Of a stretch of DNA of 64,000 nucleotides, positions 26,306 to 35,555 are shown one piece after another. Numbering within the stretch: position 1 is the first letter of the stretch; every line of letters begins with the position of its first letter. The notes beneath the pieces are model-generated. The model was not told the origin of the DNA and ran no database searches. It saw only the letters and a program-made list of their open reading frames with translations. Origin of the DNA: Alkalihalophilus pseudofirmus (GTDB lineage: Bacteria; Bacillota; Bacilli; Bacillales; Bacillaceae_D); the NCBI RefSeq assembly GCF_029094545.1, contig NZ_CP117835.1, forward strand, positions 1,840,001-1,904,000. The letters are read 5' to 3'. A program made the translations under genes and the position numbers.

Positions 26306-26892
26306 TCATACCCTCAATAACTCTCTTTTCTCCTTTACAAGATTCAATTTCATAAACAGAATCGAATATAAGATAGTGAAGGCAATGTATGCTACTCCTA
26401 CAATTAAACTCAACTCTCTAGGAGTAAAAACTTCTAAAAGAAATCCGGCGGTTGCCATTGATAAGCTGAGCGCTGTATTTGATATAGCTTGCATAAAACC
26501 CAAAATAGTCCCTAGCTTTCGGCGCGGTATCACTTTCATCATCACCGTATCGATACAAATATTACTTAATCCACCCACAAATGTGATGAATATGATAACG
26601 TAAATAGCTGTGGAAAAAGATGGAACTATACTTAATAATAAATGTCCAAGGCCTTCAAAGGCAATAAAAAGAACAGTTAGTGCTAATAAGGATCGCTTTA
26701 GAAAGCTAGAGCATATTGAGCTGAAAATAAACCCTAACCCTACAAACCGATGGCCATTCCTGAACCTGTCAATTGATATAGAAGCCCAAATATGGCGATC
26801 TGGCTTATTCTGCTGCCTATCCCATTAATCATCCCCGCCCAAAACAGAAATTGATAATTTGTTTCTTTTCTCCACGATTTAAACAATGACAA
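26306..26892 (-). pseudogene. decayed MFS transporter
   Basis: A start (TTG 26892) with strong AAAGGAGGGGAGACA begins an MFS-like frame: KSWRKETNYQFLFWAGMING, then SRISQIAIFGLLYQLTGSG. It hits TAG after about 50 codons. Later pieces continue IFSSICSSFLKRSLLALTVL and then an intact 90-codon piece (26578-26306) with VIPRRKLGTILGFMQAISN, the C-terminal helices. About half of a normal 400-residue MFS protein is missing, so this is a remnant with an internal deletion. Confidence 0.75.
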
Positions 26893-26948
26893 TGTCTCCC
26901 CTCCTTTCAATCGAAAAAAAAGTGGCGTTGTTTTCAGAATCCGAATGA

Positions 26949-26997
26949 TTAGATAATTATCTAATTAGATTATAATCGAATGAGTTTTATTAAACAA
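26949..26997 (-). promoter_or_regulatory. promoter and 16-bp palindromic operator of the MFS remnant
   Basis: On the minus strand TTGTTT (26997-26992) and TATAAT (26974-26969) are 17 bp apart. A perfect 16-bp palindrome TTAGATAATTATCTAA (26949-26964) covers the start region. This AT-rich palindrome is typical for MarR-family regulators. No marR gene lies in the window, so the regulator was lost or lies elsewhere. Confidence 0.6.
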
Positions 26998-27177
26998 TGA
27001 ATCTTTAACTTAATATTTGCGACTACCCTATTATGTACACTATGACATTCTTTGTTACTAGAAAAAATCCGTGACTTAAAGTCTATTTCTTGCCATTTTA
27101 AGATAAATAAATCTTTTGAATTCTTTTCTCCCTTATACTAATAAGTGTTTATACATTACTAGATAAGGAGTGATTAT

Positions 27178-29097
27178 ATGAAGAATCGTAAGAGTATACT
27201 TATTTCCCTGTTAGCTGTATTGCTCGCATTCTCCGGCTTTTTGCCGAGTATGGCTGATGCAAAATCTTTGAATGAGCCAGTGTCAAAAGGAGATTTTGTA
27301 CAGGAATTAGTAACGAATCTCGGGATTGATTTACAAGATGGAGAGGTTCCTTTTACAGATGTTAATGATGAATTAAAACCTTATTTCGAAGCGGCTATCC
27401 GCACGAACATTGTATCTGAGGATGAGGTAAGTGAATCGCCATTTGGTGTTAATGAAAAAGTAACTCGTGAACAGGCGTATGTATTCTTAATTCGCGCACT
27501 TAATTTACGAGATTCGTATTCTCAAGAATTACTTGAGTCTTATAGAGACTTCAAGGCAATCGACTCTTCTTATTACGCGGAGCTTGCAGCTGCAGAAGCA
27601 TTAGGTCTTATTGATGCAACGAATGTATTGCAGCCGAAAAAGCCTTTAAATCAAAAGGAAATGAAAAGCATCTTTGACAGCTTAGAAAATGAGCTTGATT
27701 TTGTGAGTGTGATTCATACGAATGATATGCATGGCAGAATCATGCATAACTCGGAAAATGGTGAATTAGGATTAGCAAAAATCAGCGAGCTGACAAACCA
27801 GGCCCGCAACGAGAATCCGACTCTTCTAGTTGATTTAGGAGATACGTTCCACGGCACAAATTACGTTAACTTTAACAAAGGCTTAGCGGCTGTTGAAGCG
27901 ATGAATGCCATGAGTTATGATGCAATGGTTCCGGGAAATCACGACTTTAACTACGGACAAGACTATCTTCTCGAATTGAAAGATAAACTAGACTTCCCTC
28001 TAGTAAGTGCCAATATTCTAAAGGATGGTAACCCTTATCTAGATGGTTATACAATGATTGAGAAAGGCGGAAAGAGAATCGCTCTTGTTGGTTTAACAGC
28101 CACAGACACAGCGGAGAAAACGAATCCTTCAGGTATTGAAGGCATTACGTTTGAAGATGAAGTTACGGCAGCAAAAGAAGCTGTGGCCGAGCTTGAAGGT
28201 CAGGTAGACTCCATCCTTGCTATTTCTCATTCAGGTTTAGAAACGGATCGTTCGGTCGCAAATGAAGTTGAGGGTATCGATGTGATATTTGGCGGACACA
28301 GCCACGATACATTAGAAACGCCAGTTAAATACGAGCATGGCTATGTGACTCAAGCATTTGAATACGGAAAAGCTCTAGGTCATACAAATCTTATTTTCCA
28401 TAATGATCAATTAGTTGGTGTGAATGGCTTCTTATATAGAGATCATGCGGACAAAACAGAAGATCCAGAGATCTCTTCTATTCTTCAGTCTTATAAAGAA
28501 GAAGTAGATCGTGAAATGAATGAAGTAATCGCTACAACGAAAGAGCGTCTTGATGGTGAAAGAGTCAATGTTCGCACGAAGGAGACAAACCTTGGCAACC
28601 TTCTTACCGATGCAATGCGCAATGAACTTGAAACAGATATCGCCGTAACAAATGGCGGCGGAATCCGTGCGTCCATTCCAGCAGGTGAAGTGACTAGAAA
28701 TCATGTGTTCACTACCCTTCCTTTCGATAACACCTTGGTAAGAACGACGCTAACAGGTGAAGAAATTTTAGCTGCCCTTGAACATTCCGTACGAGTCTAT
28801 CCAGAGGAAAATGGTGGATTCCTGCATGTGTCAGGATTAACGTTTACGTTTGATCCAGCCCAGCCTGCAGGAAGTCGTGTTGATGAAGTGTTTGTAAATG
28901 GGGAAGAACTTAATGTAAGTCAATCCTATTCGGTTGCGACCAATAACTTTACAGCAGCAGGCGGAGACGGATTTGATATGTTCAGCGTAGAGAACATTGA
29001 ATTTGACAGCGGAGAATTACTAAGTACGATCTTGATTAACGCGCTTCAGTCAGGTCAGGACATTCCAGAAGTTGGAGACCGAATTCAAGTAAAGTAA
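27178..29097 (+). CDS. SLH-anchored 5'-nucleotidase/phosphoesterase
   Basis: 639 residues: signal peptide 1-28, two S-layer-homology-type repeats (about 35-175, including PFTDVNDELKPYFEAAI), a metallophosphoesterase domain (175-430) with TNDMHGR (Asp183, His185), DLGDTFHG (Asp222), GNHDFN (Asn254, His255) and GGHSHD, then the 5'-nucleotidase C-terminal domain with NGGGIRASI and TNNFTAAGGDGF. It removes phosphate from extracellular nucleotides, bound to the wall through SLH. Start follows AAGGAGTGATTAT. Confidence 0.9.
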   Translation: MKNRKSILISLLAVLLAFSGFLPSMADAKSLNEPVSKGDFVQELVTNLGIDLQDGEVPFTDVNDELKPYFEAAIRTNIVSEDEVSESPFGVNEKVTREQAYVFLIRALNLRDSYSQELLESYRDFKAIDSSYYAELAAAEALGLIDATNVLQPKKPLNQKEMKSIFDSLENELDFVSVIHTNDMHGRIMHNSENGELGLAKISELTNQARNENPTLLVDLGDTFHGTNYVNFNKGLAAVEAMNAMSYDAMVPGNHDFNYGQDYLLELKDKLDFPLVSANILKDGNPYLDGYTMIEKGGKRIALVGLTATDTAEKTNPSGIEGITFEDEVTAAKEAVAELEGQVDSILAISHSGLETDRSVANEVEGIDVIFGGHSHDTLETPVKYEHGYVTQAFEYGKALGHTNLIFHNDQLVGVNGFLYRDHADKTEDPEISSILQSYKEEVDREMNEVIATTKERLDGERVNVRTKETNLGNLLTDAMRNELETDIAVTNGGGIRASIPAGEVTRNHVFTTLPFDNTLVRTTLTGEEILAALEHSVRVYPEENGGFLHVSGLTFTFDPAQPAGSRVDEVFVNGEELNVSQSYSVATNNFTAAGGDGFDMFSVENIEFDSGELLSTILINALQSGQDIPEVGDRIQVK

Positions 29098-29111
29098 AAG
29101 GTTAAACGCAA

Positions 29112-29142
29112 AACGCACAGAAGTTAACTGCTTCTGTGCGTT
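29112..29142 (+). terminator. terminator-like hairpin after the 5'-nucleotidase
   Basis: AACGCACAGAAG (29112-29123) pairs with CTTCTGTGCGTT (29131-29142), 12 bp perfect with a 7-nt loop. The T-run is weak (TTCCTCCTT), yet the location 14 bp past the stop supports termination. Confidence 0.6.
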
Positions 29143-29148
29143 CCTCCT

Positions 29149-29325
29149 TCACCCTGATTTATCGACTTTATTCTCTATTCGATCAAGCTGCTTTTTGATT
29201 TCTTCTAGTTCTGAATCCGGCTTTGGAGGCTTGATAGAACCTATCCACTTTACGATTAAAACTATTAGAATGATAAGTAAAATAGGGATGAGTAAGGCCA
29301 TTAGAATATCTACTAATTGGGACAC
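29149..29325 (-). CDS. 58-residue membrane peptide with IEKK-like tail
   Basis: GTG 29325 behind AAAGGAGGGGGAAGT. One long helix (about 4-27), then KPPKPDSELEEIKKQLDRIE and a short NKVDKSG end. The tail is like the DUF4083-type peptide at 3471. Function unknown; such peptides are common in Bacillaceae. A longer frame to 29379 has no better start. Confidence 0.55.
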   Translation of the reverse strand: MSQLVDILMALLIPILLIILIVLIVKWIGSIKPPKPDSELEEIKKQLDRIENKVDKSG

Positions 29326-29359
29326 ACTTCCCCCTCCTTTGTATGTAATCTGGCACCTG

Positions 29360-29563
29360 TTATTGCAATAAAAGAACAATAATGATAATAACTAAAACGG
29401 TCGCGTACAGCCCCACCATCCCTTTAACGACCAAGATAGCCCAATATTTCTCTTTCAGGCTGAAATAAAACACAACCATAAAAAGAATAAAGCTAGACAC
29501 CGCTCGCGGGTATTCCCCTCTTATGATAAATGAAGTGGAGTTTACAACGACAAATAGGCTAAA
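29360..29563 (-). pseudogene. membrane-protein frame without a start codon
   Basis: Open for about 67 codons after a TAA at 29566, ending TAA 29360. It encodes plausible membrane sequence: NSTSFIIRGEYPRAVSSFIL, FMVVFYFSLKEKYWAILVVK and GLYATVLVIIIIVLLLQ. No usable start codon with a ribosome-binding site lies in frame. A possible original start (ATG 29626, GAGGGAACAGCAA) is cut off by two stops near a run of ten A. It looks like a recently broken small membrane gene. Confidence 0.4.
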
Positions 29564-29771
29564 TTAGATGAGGTAGACCCGGTGCTATTTCTCTTTTTTT
29601 TTTCGCTCATATGTAAATTCAACCATTTGCTGTTCCCTCTTTTCTCAGTTTATCTCTCATTATAACTTAACTGAAGTAGCCCCTCTGTTAAATACCTTTC
29701 TCATCTTATAAGCATAATTTAACAAAATGAATCAAAACCTACCATAAACGGATGTAGTAGGTGGTTAGGTT

Positions 29772-30851
29772 ATGACCTTTTCTCGGGTGCAGCTTCTTTT
29801 TGTACTTATCTTATTTATCGGAATTTCAAACCATGTGTTAATTGTTCCTCACTTGCTTGGAACGGCTAAACGAGATGCTTGGGTTTGTGTGCTCATTTCG
29901 TATGTGATATTGCTTGCATGGGGTGGGCTTATTACTTATATTCTCTCTAAAAATAAACAACGGCTGCCCCTTGGACTTTGGTTAAGCGAACGTACAGGTA
30001 AAGTTGTTGCTTATTTCATAATATCTATGTTTTTCCTTTACATCGTCCTGATAGGATTTATTTCTTTTTTTGATTTAATTGCTTCTGTGAAAATTTACTT
30101 TATGCCTATGACGCCAACATGGATTGTTGTCATTCCTTTTCTTTTATTAAGTGTGTGGTCAGCATTTAAGGGCTTAAAAATGATTGTCTACTCATCAATT
30201 ATATTGCTGCCACTCGTTTGGCTGTTAGGGCATTTTGTAGCATTTGCTACAATAGAGAGCAAAAATTATTCCTTTTTATTTCCAATCTTTGCTGATGATA
30301 CATCCATTTTTCATGGGATCATTATTATCCTAGGAGGAAGCGTCGATTTACTCGTTCTCTTTTTGCTGCATCATTATTTCAATAAACCAATTACGTATGG
30401 ATATGTAATTCTACTGATCACGATCTTAGCAGGTTTAATTATTGGACCGACTATGGGGGCATTGTCTGCCTTTGGTCCTAATGTGGCAGCAGATTTACGT
30501 TTTCCCGCCTTCGAGCAATGGCGCCTAGTTACAATTGGCGACCATGTGTCTCATGTTGATGCATTAGCTGTTTTTCAGCTATTATGCGGGACAATTATTA
30601 GAATCGCTCTAAGTTTATATTTGCTCCCAGATCTAATTAGAGTAAAAGCGCCTATACCGAGATTCAGCTTAATTGTTATCCCTGCTCTTGGTTTCGGAAG
30701 TGCTCTAGTGCTTCATCTTAGTGATATATGGATGCAAACCGCGTTGAAAATGTATTTTTACCCATCAATTTTTTTGTTTGGAATTGGGATGACGCTGATC
30801 CTTTTTATCATTAGCTTCCTACCTAAAAAGAAAGGATTTACTACTCTATGA
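29772..30851 (+). CDS. spore germination receptor B subunit (GerAB-like permease)
   Basis: 359 residues with ten membrane helices, the GerAB/endospore permease family (APC fold). The N-terminal VQLLFVLILFIGISNHVLIV is the family's first helix. B subunits hold the germinant pocket, so the amino acid or nucleoside sensed is decided here, but cannot be deduced. It overlaps the A-subunit gene by 4 bp (ATGA). Start follows TAGGTGGTTAGGTT. Normally expressed in the forespore under sigma-G; no promoter was confirmed. Confidence 0.92.
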   Translation: MTFSRVQLLFVLILFIGISNHVLIVPHLLGTAKRDAWVCVLISYVILLAWGGLITYILSKNKQRLPLGLWLSERTGKVVAYFIISMFFLYIVLIGFISFFDLIASVKIYFMPMTPTWIVVIPFLLLSVWSAFKGLKMIVYSSIILLPLVWLLGHFVAFATIESKNYSFLFPIFADDTSIFHGIIIILGGSVDLLVLFLLHHYFNKPITYGYVILLITILAGLIIGPTMGALSAFGPNVAADLRFPAFEQWRLVTIGDHVSHVDALAVFQLLCGTIIRIALSLYLLPDLIRVKAPIPRFSLIVIPALGFGSALVLHLSDIWMQTALKMYFYPSIFLFGIGMTLILFIISFLPKKKGFTTL

Positions 30852-32299
30852 GAAACAAAAAGACTGAAACAGATACTGGGATGTTAGAACATGCATTAAA
30901 CGAAGGGGAGCTGAAAGAAGAGAGCATTATAACCTTATTTAAAGGTAGTGCAGATATCGTCTTTGTCCCGACAGACACACATGAATCTGTGCTTGCGTTC
31001 TATTGTGAAGGCATGACCGATACCTCTCAATATAATGAGTACTTTAACGATCTGCTTACTTATATACTTGATGATTGTCCAACGAGCGACAAAGGCTCTC
31101 TCCCTCCTATTCGTAAAATTATGTCTATAAGTGAGATGAGGAAAAGTGTATTTTCAGGTTTTTTACTCTTTTATAAACAAGGAGACTCCTGGTTTTTTTC
31201 AGTTGATATTTCTAAGCTGCCGCAACGAACTCCGGAGGAATCAAAAACTGAAATTTCATTAAAAGGACCACGAGACGGATTCACTGAAGAGCTTCCAGTT
31301 AATATATCACTTATTCGAAAAAGGCTAAAAACCGAAACTCTCTATAATGAGACATTTGAACTTGGTTCGTTAAGTCACACTAAAGTTTCCTTGCTCTACT
31401 TACAAGGAAAAGCAAATACTAAGGCTCTTGATGAAATACGCAGCCGTTTAGAAAAGCTTGAAACGGAGAGTGTTACGAGCAGCGGACAGTTAGAGCAATG
31501 GCTTTCTGATCGTACGTTTTCTCTTTTTCCTCATTTTGATTATATTACGAGACCAGATTTTGCAATTGAATGCATGCTGCGCGGACGATTCGTTCTCGTA
31601 GTAGACGGTAACCCAAGTGTGTTGATTGGACCAACAAACTTATTTGTGTTGTTAAAGTCCCCGGAAGATGTCCATTTCCCTTATTTTATAGTAGCATTTC
31701 AACGCTTACTGCGAATAATTGGCTTACTAGCGGCGATTTTTCTGCCTGCGATCTATATAGCAATAACGAATGTAAATGTAGATCAACTTCCCTTTGCTTT
31801 GCTCGCAACAATTGTCGTATCCAGAGAAGGGCTCCCCTTGTCACTGCCGATTGAAGCCTTACTCATACTGATATTGTTTGAACTCCTCAGGGAAGCTGGG
31901 ATTCGAATGCCGACTGCGGTCGGGCAAACGATTTCCATTGTAGGCGGATTAATTATTGGAGATGCGGCCATTCGTGCTGGCCTAACCTCTCCTACCCTGC
32001 TTGTTGTAATTGCTGTATCAGCGGTTGCAACTTACACACTTGTCAATCAATCCTTAACAGGAACTGTGACAATCTTACGTATCTATTCCTTATTGTTTGC
32101 TACTTACTTTGGTGTGTATGGATTGGTCCTTAGCTTTTTGAGTATCCTCATGTACCTTAGTCAACTAGAATCATTTAAATTGTCCTACCTTGAGCCCGTA
32201 GTATCTCTTGATTATAAAGGGTTTTTAGCCGCCTTTTTAATTAACCCGTTTAATCGAAAGAGATTTACTGCGTCTATGCTATCTAAAAGGAGGAAGTAA
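30848..32299 (+). CDS. spore germination receptor A subunit (GerAA-like)
   Basis: 483 residues. A soluble N-terminal part (1-265) with FKGSADIVFV and VLVVDGNPSVLIGPTNLFVLL is followed by about five membrane helices (280-460, IVVSREGLPLSLPIEALLI). A subunits form the oligomeric ion channel of the receptor. This one is on the short side but has both parts. It is coupled to the upstream B gene, and the C gene starts 3 bp after its stop. Confidence 0.92.
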   Translation: MRNKKTETDTGMLEHALNEGELKEESIITLFKGSADIVFVPTDTHESVLAFYCEGMTDTSQYNEYFNDLLTYILDDCPTSDKGSLPPIRKIMSISEMRKSVFSGFLLFYKQGDSWFFSVDISKLPQRTPEESKTEISLKGPRDGFTEELPVNISLIRKRLKTETLYNETFELGSLSHTKVSLLYLQGKANTKALDEIRSRLEKLETESVTSSGQLEQWLSDRTFSLFPHFDYITRPDFAIECMLRGRFVLVVDGNPSVLIGPTNLFVLLKSPEDVHFPYFIVAFQRLLRIIGLLAAIFLPAIYIAITNVNVDQLPFALLATIVVSREGLPLSLPIEALLILILFELLREAGIRMPTAVGQTISIVGGLIIGDAAIRAGLTSPTLLVVIAVSAVATYTLVNQSLTGTVTILRIYSLLFATYFGVYGLVLSFLSILMYLSQLESFKLSYLEPVVSLDYKGFLAAFLINPFNRKRFTASMLSKRRK

Positions 32300-32302
32300 G
32301 CT

Positions 32303-33457
32303 ATGTGTAAAGAGTTTGGTAAATGGATTTTTATACTTCTAATTATAGCAATCCTTCTTTCAGGCTGTAGATCGGATATGAAAGAAATTCAAAATTTGAA
32401 TTATGCGACTGCAATTGGAGTCGATTATAAGGATGATAAATATTTTATTTATATTCAATTAATAGGTCTCACTTCTGTTGCTAGAACAGAGGGTGAAGCT
32501 GGAAGTCCTCAAACATTTGTATCAACGGCAGAGGGAGAAACATTTATTGATGCTTTTTTTGAAGTATATCAAACTGGTCAAGAAATGTTTATTTGGTCGC
32601 ACATAACCTCTATTGTGTTAAGTGAGTCTGTATTAAATGAGGGGATTGGGAATGTATTTGATGGGTTAACTCGGTACTATGAATTTAGATTGACACCTTG
32701 GGTATTTGGCACTAAAGAGCCGATAGATAAGGTTCTATCTACTCAAGGATTTTTTGATCAGTCTGTATTAGAAACGACTCTTCATAATCCTGAAAGTACA
32801 CACAGACAAAGTTCAATAATAAGACCTATTAAATTGCAGGAGTTAGCAAGGGATATTTATGAACCGGCAATGACCACTTATATACCTTATCTATCCATTT
32901 CTGAAGAGGAATGGATAAATAATATGGAACCAGAATCGAAATTAAAGTTAGAAGGTGCTTTCTTTTTAAGTGGTGACACATATAAAGGTTCTTATTCGCT
33001 TGAAGAGTTGAACGGGCTGCGTTGGATTGCCCCAGAGACTAAGCGAGCGGCGATTTTAGTACCTGGTAAAAAAAGACCAGATTTCTTGGCGGTTATCGAT
33101 CAATTGAATGTTGACATAGCCTTAAAAGACCCGTCTCAAAAATCCTTTACGGCAACTTTTAATTTGGATGGACAAATTGGAAACCAGATAAATGGAAATA
33201 ATAAACTCTTTAATATGAAGAAAGACACTAGCGAGAGTATTCAAAAGGAAATACGTGATTTGTATCTTCTAGGGGTTCAAGATCAGGTGGATTTCTTTAA
33301 TTTAGAACATTTGCTTTATAGAAATCATAATACGCTGTGGAAGCAATCCAGAGAAAAACTGGTATTAGATGAAACAGCTTTAGAAGATATCGAAGTGAAG
33401 GTTAATCTCTACCATACGGGAGCATTTAAAAATAAAATTGTAGAAGAGGCTGACTAG
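32303..33457 (+). CDS. spore germination receptor C subunit (Ger(x)C lipoprotein)
   Basis: 384 residues. The signal peptide ends in the lipobox LLSGC, so it is lipid-anchored at the outer side of the inner spore membrane through Cys22. The mature protein begins with NYATAIGVDYKDDKYFIYIQ, the conserved first strand of GerC domains, and continues with YEFRLTPWVFGT. It completes the B-A-C operon. Start follows AAAGGAGGAAGTAAGCT. Confidence 0.92.
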   Translation: MCKEFGKWIFILLIIAILLSGCRSDMKEIQNLNYATAIGVDYKDDKYFIYIQLIGLTSVARTEGEAGSPQTFVSTAEGETFIDAFFEVYQTGQEMFIWSHITSIVLSESVLNEGIGNVFDGLTRYYEFRLTPWVFGTKEPIDKVLSTQGFFDQSVLETTLHNPESTHRQSSIIRPIKLQELARDIYEPAMTTYIPYLSISEEEWINNMEPESKLKLEGAFFLSGDTYKGSYSLEELNGLRWIAPETKRAAILVPGKKRPDFLAVIDQLNVDIALKDPSQKSFTATFNLDGQIGNQINGNNKLFNMKKDTSESIQKEIRDLYLLGVQDQVDFFNLEHLLYRNHNTLWKQSREKLVLDETALEDIEVKVNLYHTGAFKNKIVEEAD

Positions 33458-33462
33458 AAAAA

Positions 33463-33490
33463 AGACCCTGCCAGCTATACAGGGTCTCTT
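33463..33490. terminator. terminator after the germination operon
   Basis: AGACCCTG (33463-33470) pairs with CAGGGTCT (33480-33487) and is followed by CTTCTC; A-rich sequence on the other side serves the convergent gene. Confidence 0.65.
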
Positions 33491-33494
33491 CTCA

Positions 33495-33782
33495 CTATAC
33501 TTTACGTAAGCGATACACATGTCTTGTTTCGACTAGGTCGTCAGCATGCTCCTTATACGCTTTATAGTGATCAGATACGATATGAGATTGTACTGCCTCT
33601 TCACTTTCCCATACCTCATAGAAGGTAAATGTGCCTGGATCATCGAGGGATTGATGAAGGTCATATGTGATACATCCCTCTTCCTTACGTGAAGGGGAGA
33701 CCATTTGCTGTAATACTTTATTTAAATTATCTTTCATTCCTGGCTTAGAAGTTAGGACAGCCATAATGACAATAGGATCCAT
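33495..33782 (-). CDS. antibiotic biosynthesis monooxygenase-domain protein (YgiN-like)
   Basis: 95 residues from ATG 33782, where the conserved IVIMAVLTSKPGMKD begins; an upstream ATG/TTG (33818/33821) is an alternative with AAAGGG before it. The ferredoxin-like ABM fold shows EEGCITYDLHQSLDDPGTF, then FYEVWES and HIVSDHYKAY. Members are quinol monooxygenases or simple dimeric stress proteins. It follows the AraC-type regulator on the same strand by less than 50 bp. Confidence 0.8.
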   Translation of the reverse strand: MDPIVIMAVLTSKPGMKDNLNKVLQQMVSPSRKEEGCITYDLHQSLDDPGTFTFYEVWESEEAVQSHIVSDHYKAYKEHADDLVETRHVYRLRKV

Positions 33783-33829
33783 ACTTAACCACTCCCACTC
33801 GTTTTTGGTGTATGACATCAATGTACCCT

Positions 33830-35290
33830 TTATGCCCCGCTTCTAAAACTCGTAGGAGTGCAATTCTCCATTAATTTAAACTTTGCATTAAAATACGTCT
33901 GGTGTGAATAACCGGTAAGACTTGAGATCTCTTCTAAGGGGAGGTCAGTCTCAAGCAACATCCGTTTCGCTTCTCTAATTCGAATTTCATGCAGTGTATC
34001 TCTAAATGTCTTACCACATTCAGCTTTAAACTTGCGGCTCAGCGTGCTCTTATTCATACGGAGAGCCTCTGCACATTGCTCAAGGCTCCACTGTGGATCC
34101 CAGTAATTTGATTCCATTAACTCCCTAGCTTTTTCAATAAAAGTGCGCCGGCTATCTGTGATTTCATGACTTTCTTCAAGAAGCTCAGTTGTAAAGGTAA
34201 GCAGCTGCTGAACAATCTGATAGACGACTGGCTGGTGAATGATGTCTTGAAACACTCTGTGATAAAAAGATTCTATCGGTCCCGATGCAATCTGATAGGA
34301 CTTCATATGCCGCCTGATTTGTGCTAAGACACTGGTTAAACGAATTCGAATAATCTCAGGGTCAGGGTATGGCTGTTTAAACGTTAAAAACTCTTTCCAA
34401 AGCCATTCACGAATAGATGCTAGATCCCGTTTTTCAAGCATTTCAATCCATTGTCTCTGCTCAAGAGGTGTTAAAAAAGGATCTAATTCTTGGGCTGTAT
34501 TCGTAGATGTATCGTCGATAATAATATCATAGCCTTCATAAAAGATACGGCTCGAAAGCTCAACTGATTGTTGATACATCTGTTTAATCGAGCTGTTTTT
34601 ATCGCTGGATTTTACAACAATCGCAAGTGGTTCATCCATCTTCTTCTTCCAATCAGTCAAAAAAGCTCGATACTCTTCTTGTGTATGTATTCGCTCCCCG
34701 CTCTCTTGCACGCACAAAATAAGATTAGACAACGCAAACACATAGGGCTGCCCTGTAAACGAGAATCGCTTAACGGCCTCATGCACGAGTGTTAGATTAT
34801 TTGGATCTGGGGTTAAAAAGGCAGCCATTGTTATATATTGGTCCGGGATGTGCTCTTGCATGAATAGATCGGGGTAATCAATGCCCTTATCAGCTTTATA
34901 GTCAATTATGTTTCCTGCATCTTCCTGGTTTCTTACGTAGAAACGTATCTGCTGAAGGTGCTTCATTAAGTCTTCTGGTGCAAAAGGCCGGAATAATATA
35001 TCCTCTGCACGAAATTGCAGTGCTCTATATGCAATTTGAAACATGCGTTCAGATGATAGAAAAAGCCAGCGTACGTTTCTTAAGCTCATAAGACGATCAA
35101 AATATTCTCCCTCTTCCCGGTAGCGGTCCATATCTAAGATAACCAGATCTACTCTTTCAGTTTCTATTCTCTCTTTTACGTCTTGAACTTTTTTCAGCAA
35201 GGTAAGGGTTACTCCGGTAAAGTGACTCTCAATCATCCACCGAATTCCTTGGGCTTCTAGTTCGTCTTTGGCTACTAAATAAACGTGCAT
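33830..35290 (-). CDS. AraC-family regulator with receiver-like N-terminal domain
   Basis: 486 residues from ATG behind AGAAGGTGTATACG. Residues 1-120 resemble a response-regulator receiver with VDLVILDMDRY giving the probable phospho-Asp (about 53). A long middle region (120-380) of the YesN/helical type follows, then an AraC DNA-binding domain with MNKSTLSRKFKAECGKTFRD and GYSHQTYFNAKFK. No sensor kinase is adjacent. Its target may be the monooxygenase-like gene downstream or the transporter upstream. Confidence 0.85.
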   Translation of the reverse strand: MHVYLVAKDELEAQGIRWMIESHFTGVTLTLLKKVQDVKERIETERVDLVILDMDRYREEGEYFDRLMSLRNVRWLFLSSERMFQIAYRALQFRAEDILFRPFAPEDLMKHLQQIRFYVRNQEDAGNIIDYKADKGIDYPDLFMQEHIPDQYITMAAFLTPDPNNLTLVHEAVKRFSFTGQPYVFALSNLILCVQESGERIHTQEEYRAFLTDWKKKMDEPLAIVVKSSDKNSSIKQMYQQSVELSSRIFYEGYDIIIDDTSTNTAQELDPFLTPLEQRQWIEMLEKRDLASIREWLWKEFLTFKQPYPDPEIIRIRLTSVLAQIRRHMKSYQIASGPIESFYHRVFQDIIHQPVVYQIVQQLLTFTTELLEESHEITDSRRTFIEKARELMESNYWDPQWSLEQCAEALRMNKSTLSRKFKAECGKTFRDTLHEIRIREAKRMLLETDLPLEEISSLTGYSHQTYFNAKFKLMENCTPTSFRSGA

Positions 35291-35389
35291 CGTATACACC
35301 TTCTAACTATATAAGAGGCTGGTTTAACTTATGGGAATCTGAACATTACAGAATTGAAAAGTTTGTAAACATGGTAGGTAGTTGAAGTC

Positions 35390-35524
35390 CGCCGCTCCTG
35401 AAATATGCTTCGCTTTCCGCGGTGAGCTGCTGAGCTTCCTCGGGCTTTAGCCCTGTGGGATCTCAGCCCTGCTCTAGGCACCGCTGGAGTCTACGCATAT
35501 TTCATCCGCTGAGTTATTGCTTTT
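35390..35524 (+). repeat. type II intergenic repeat, copy C
   Basis: Runs from CGCCGCTCCTGAAA to GTTATTGCTTTT and is clearly related to the minus-strand copy at 11034-11166. It contains CGCTTTCCGCGGTGAG, CTTCCTCGGGC and GTGGGATCTCA, and is followed by a type I element on the opposite strand: the same composite as at 10743-11166, inverted. Confidence 0.78.
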
Positions 35525-35555
35525 CCCCGAATCGAGTAGATTGATGTAGTTCATA

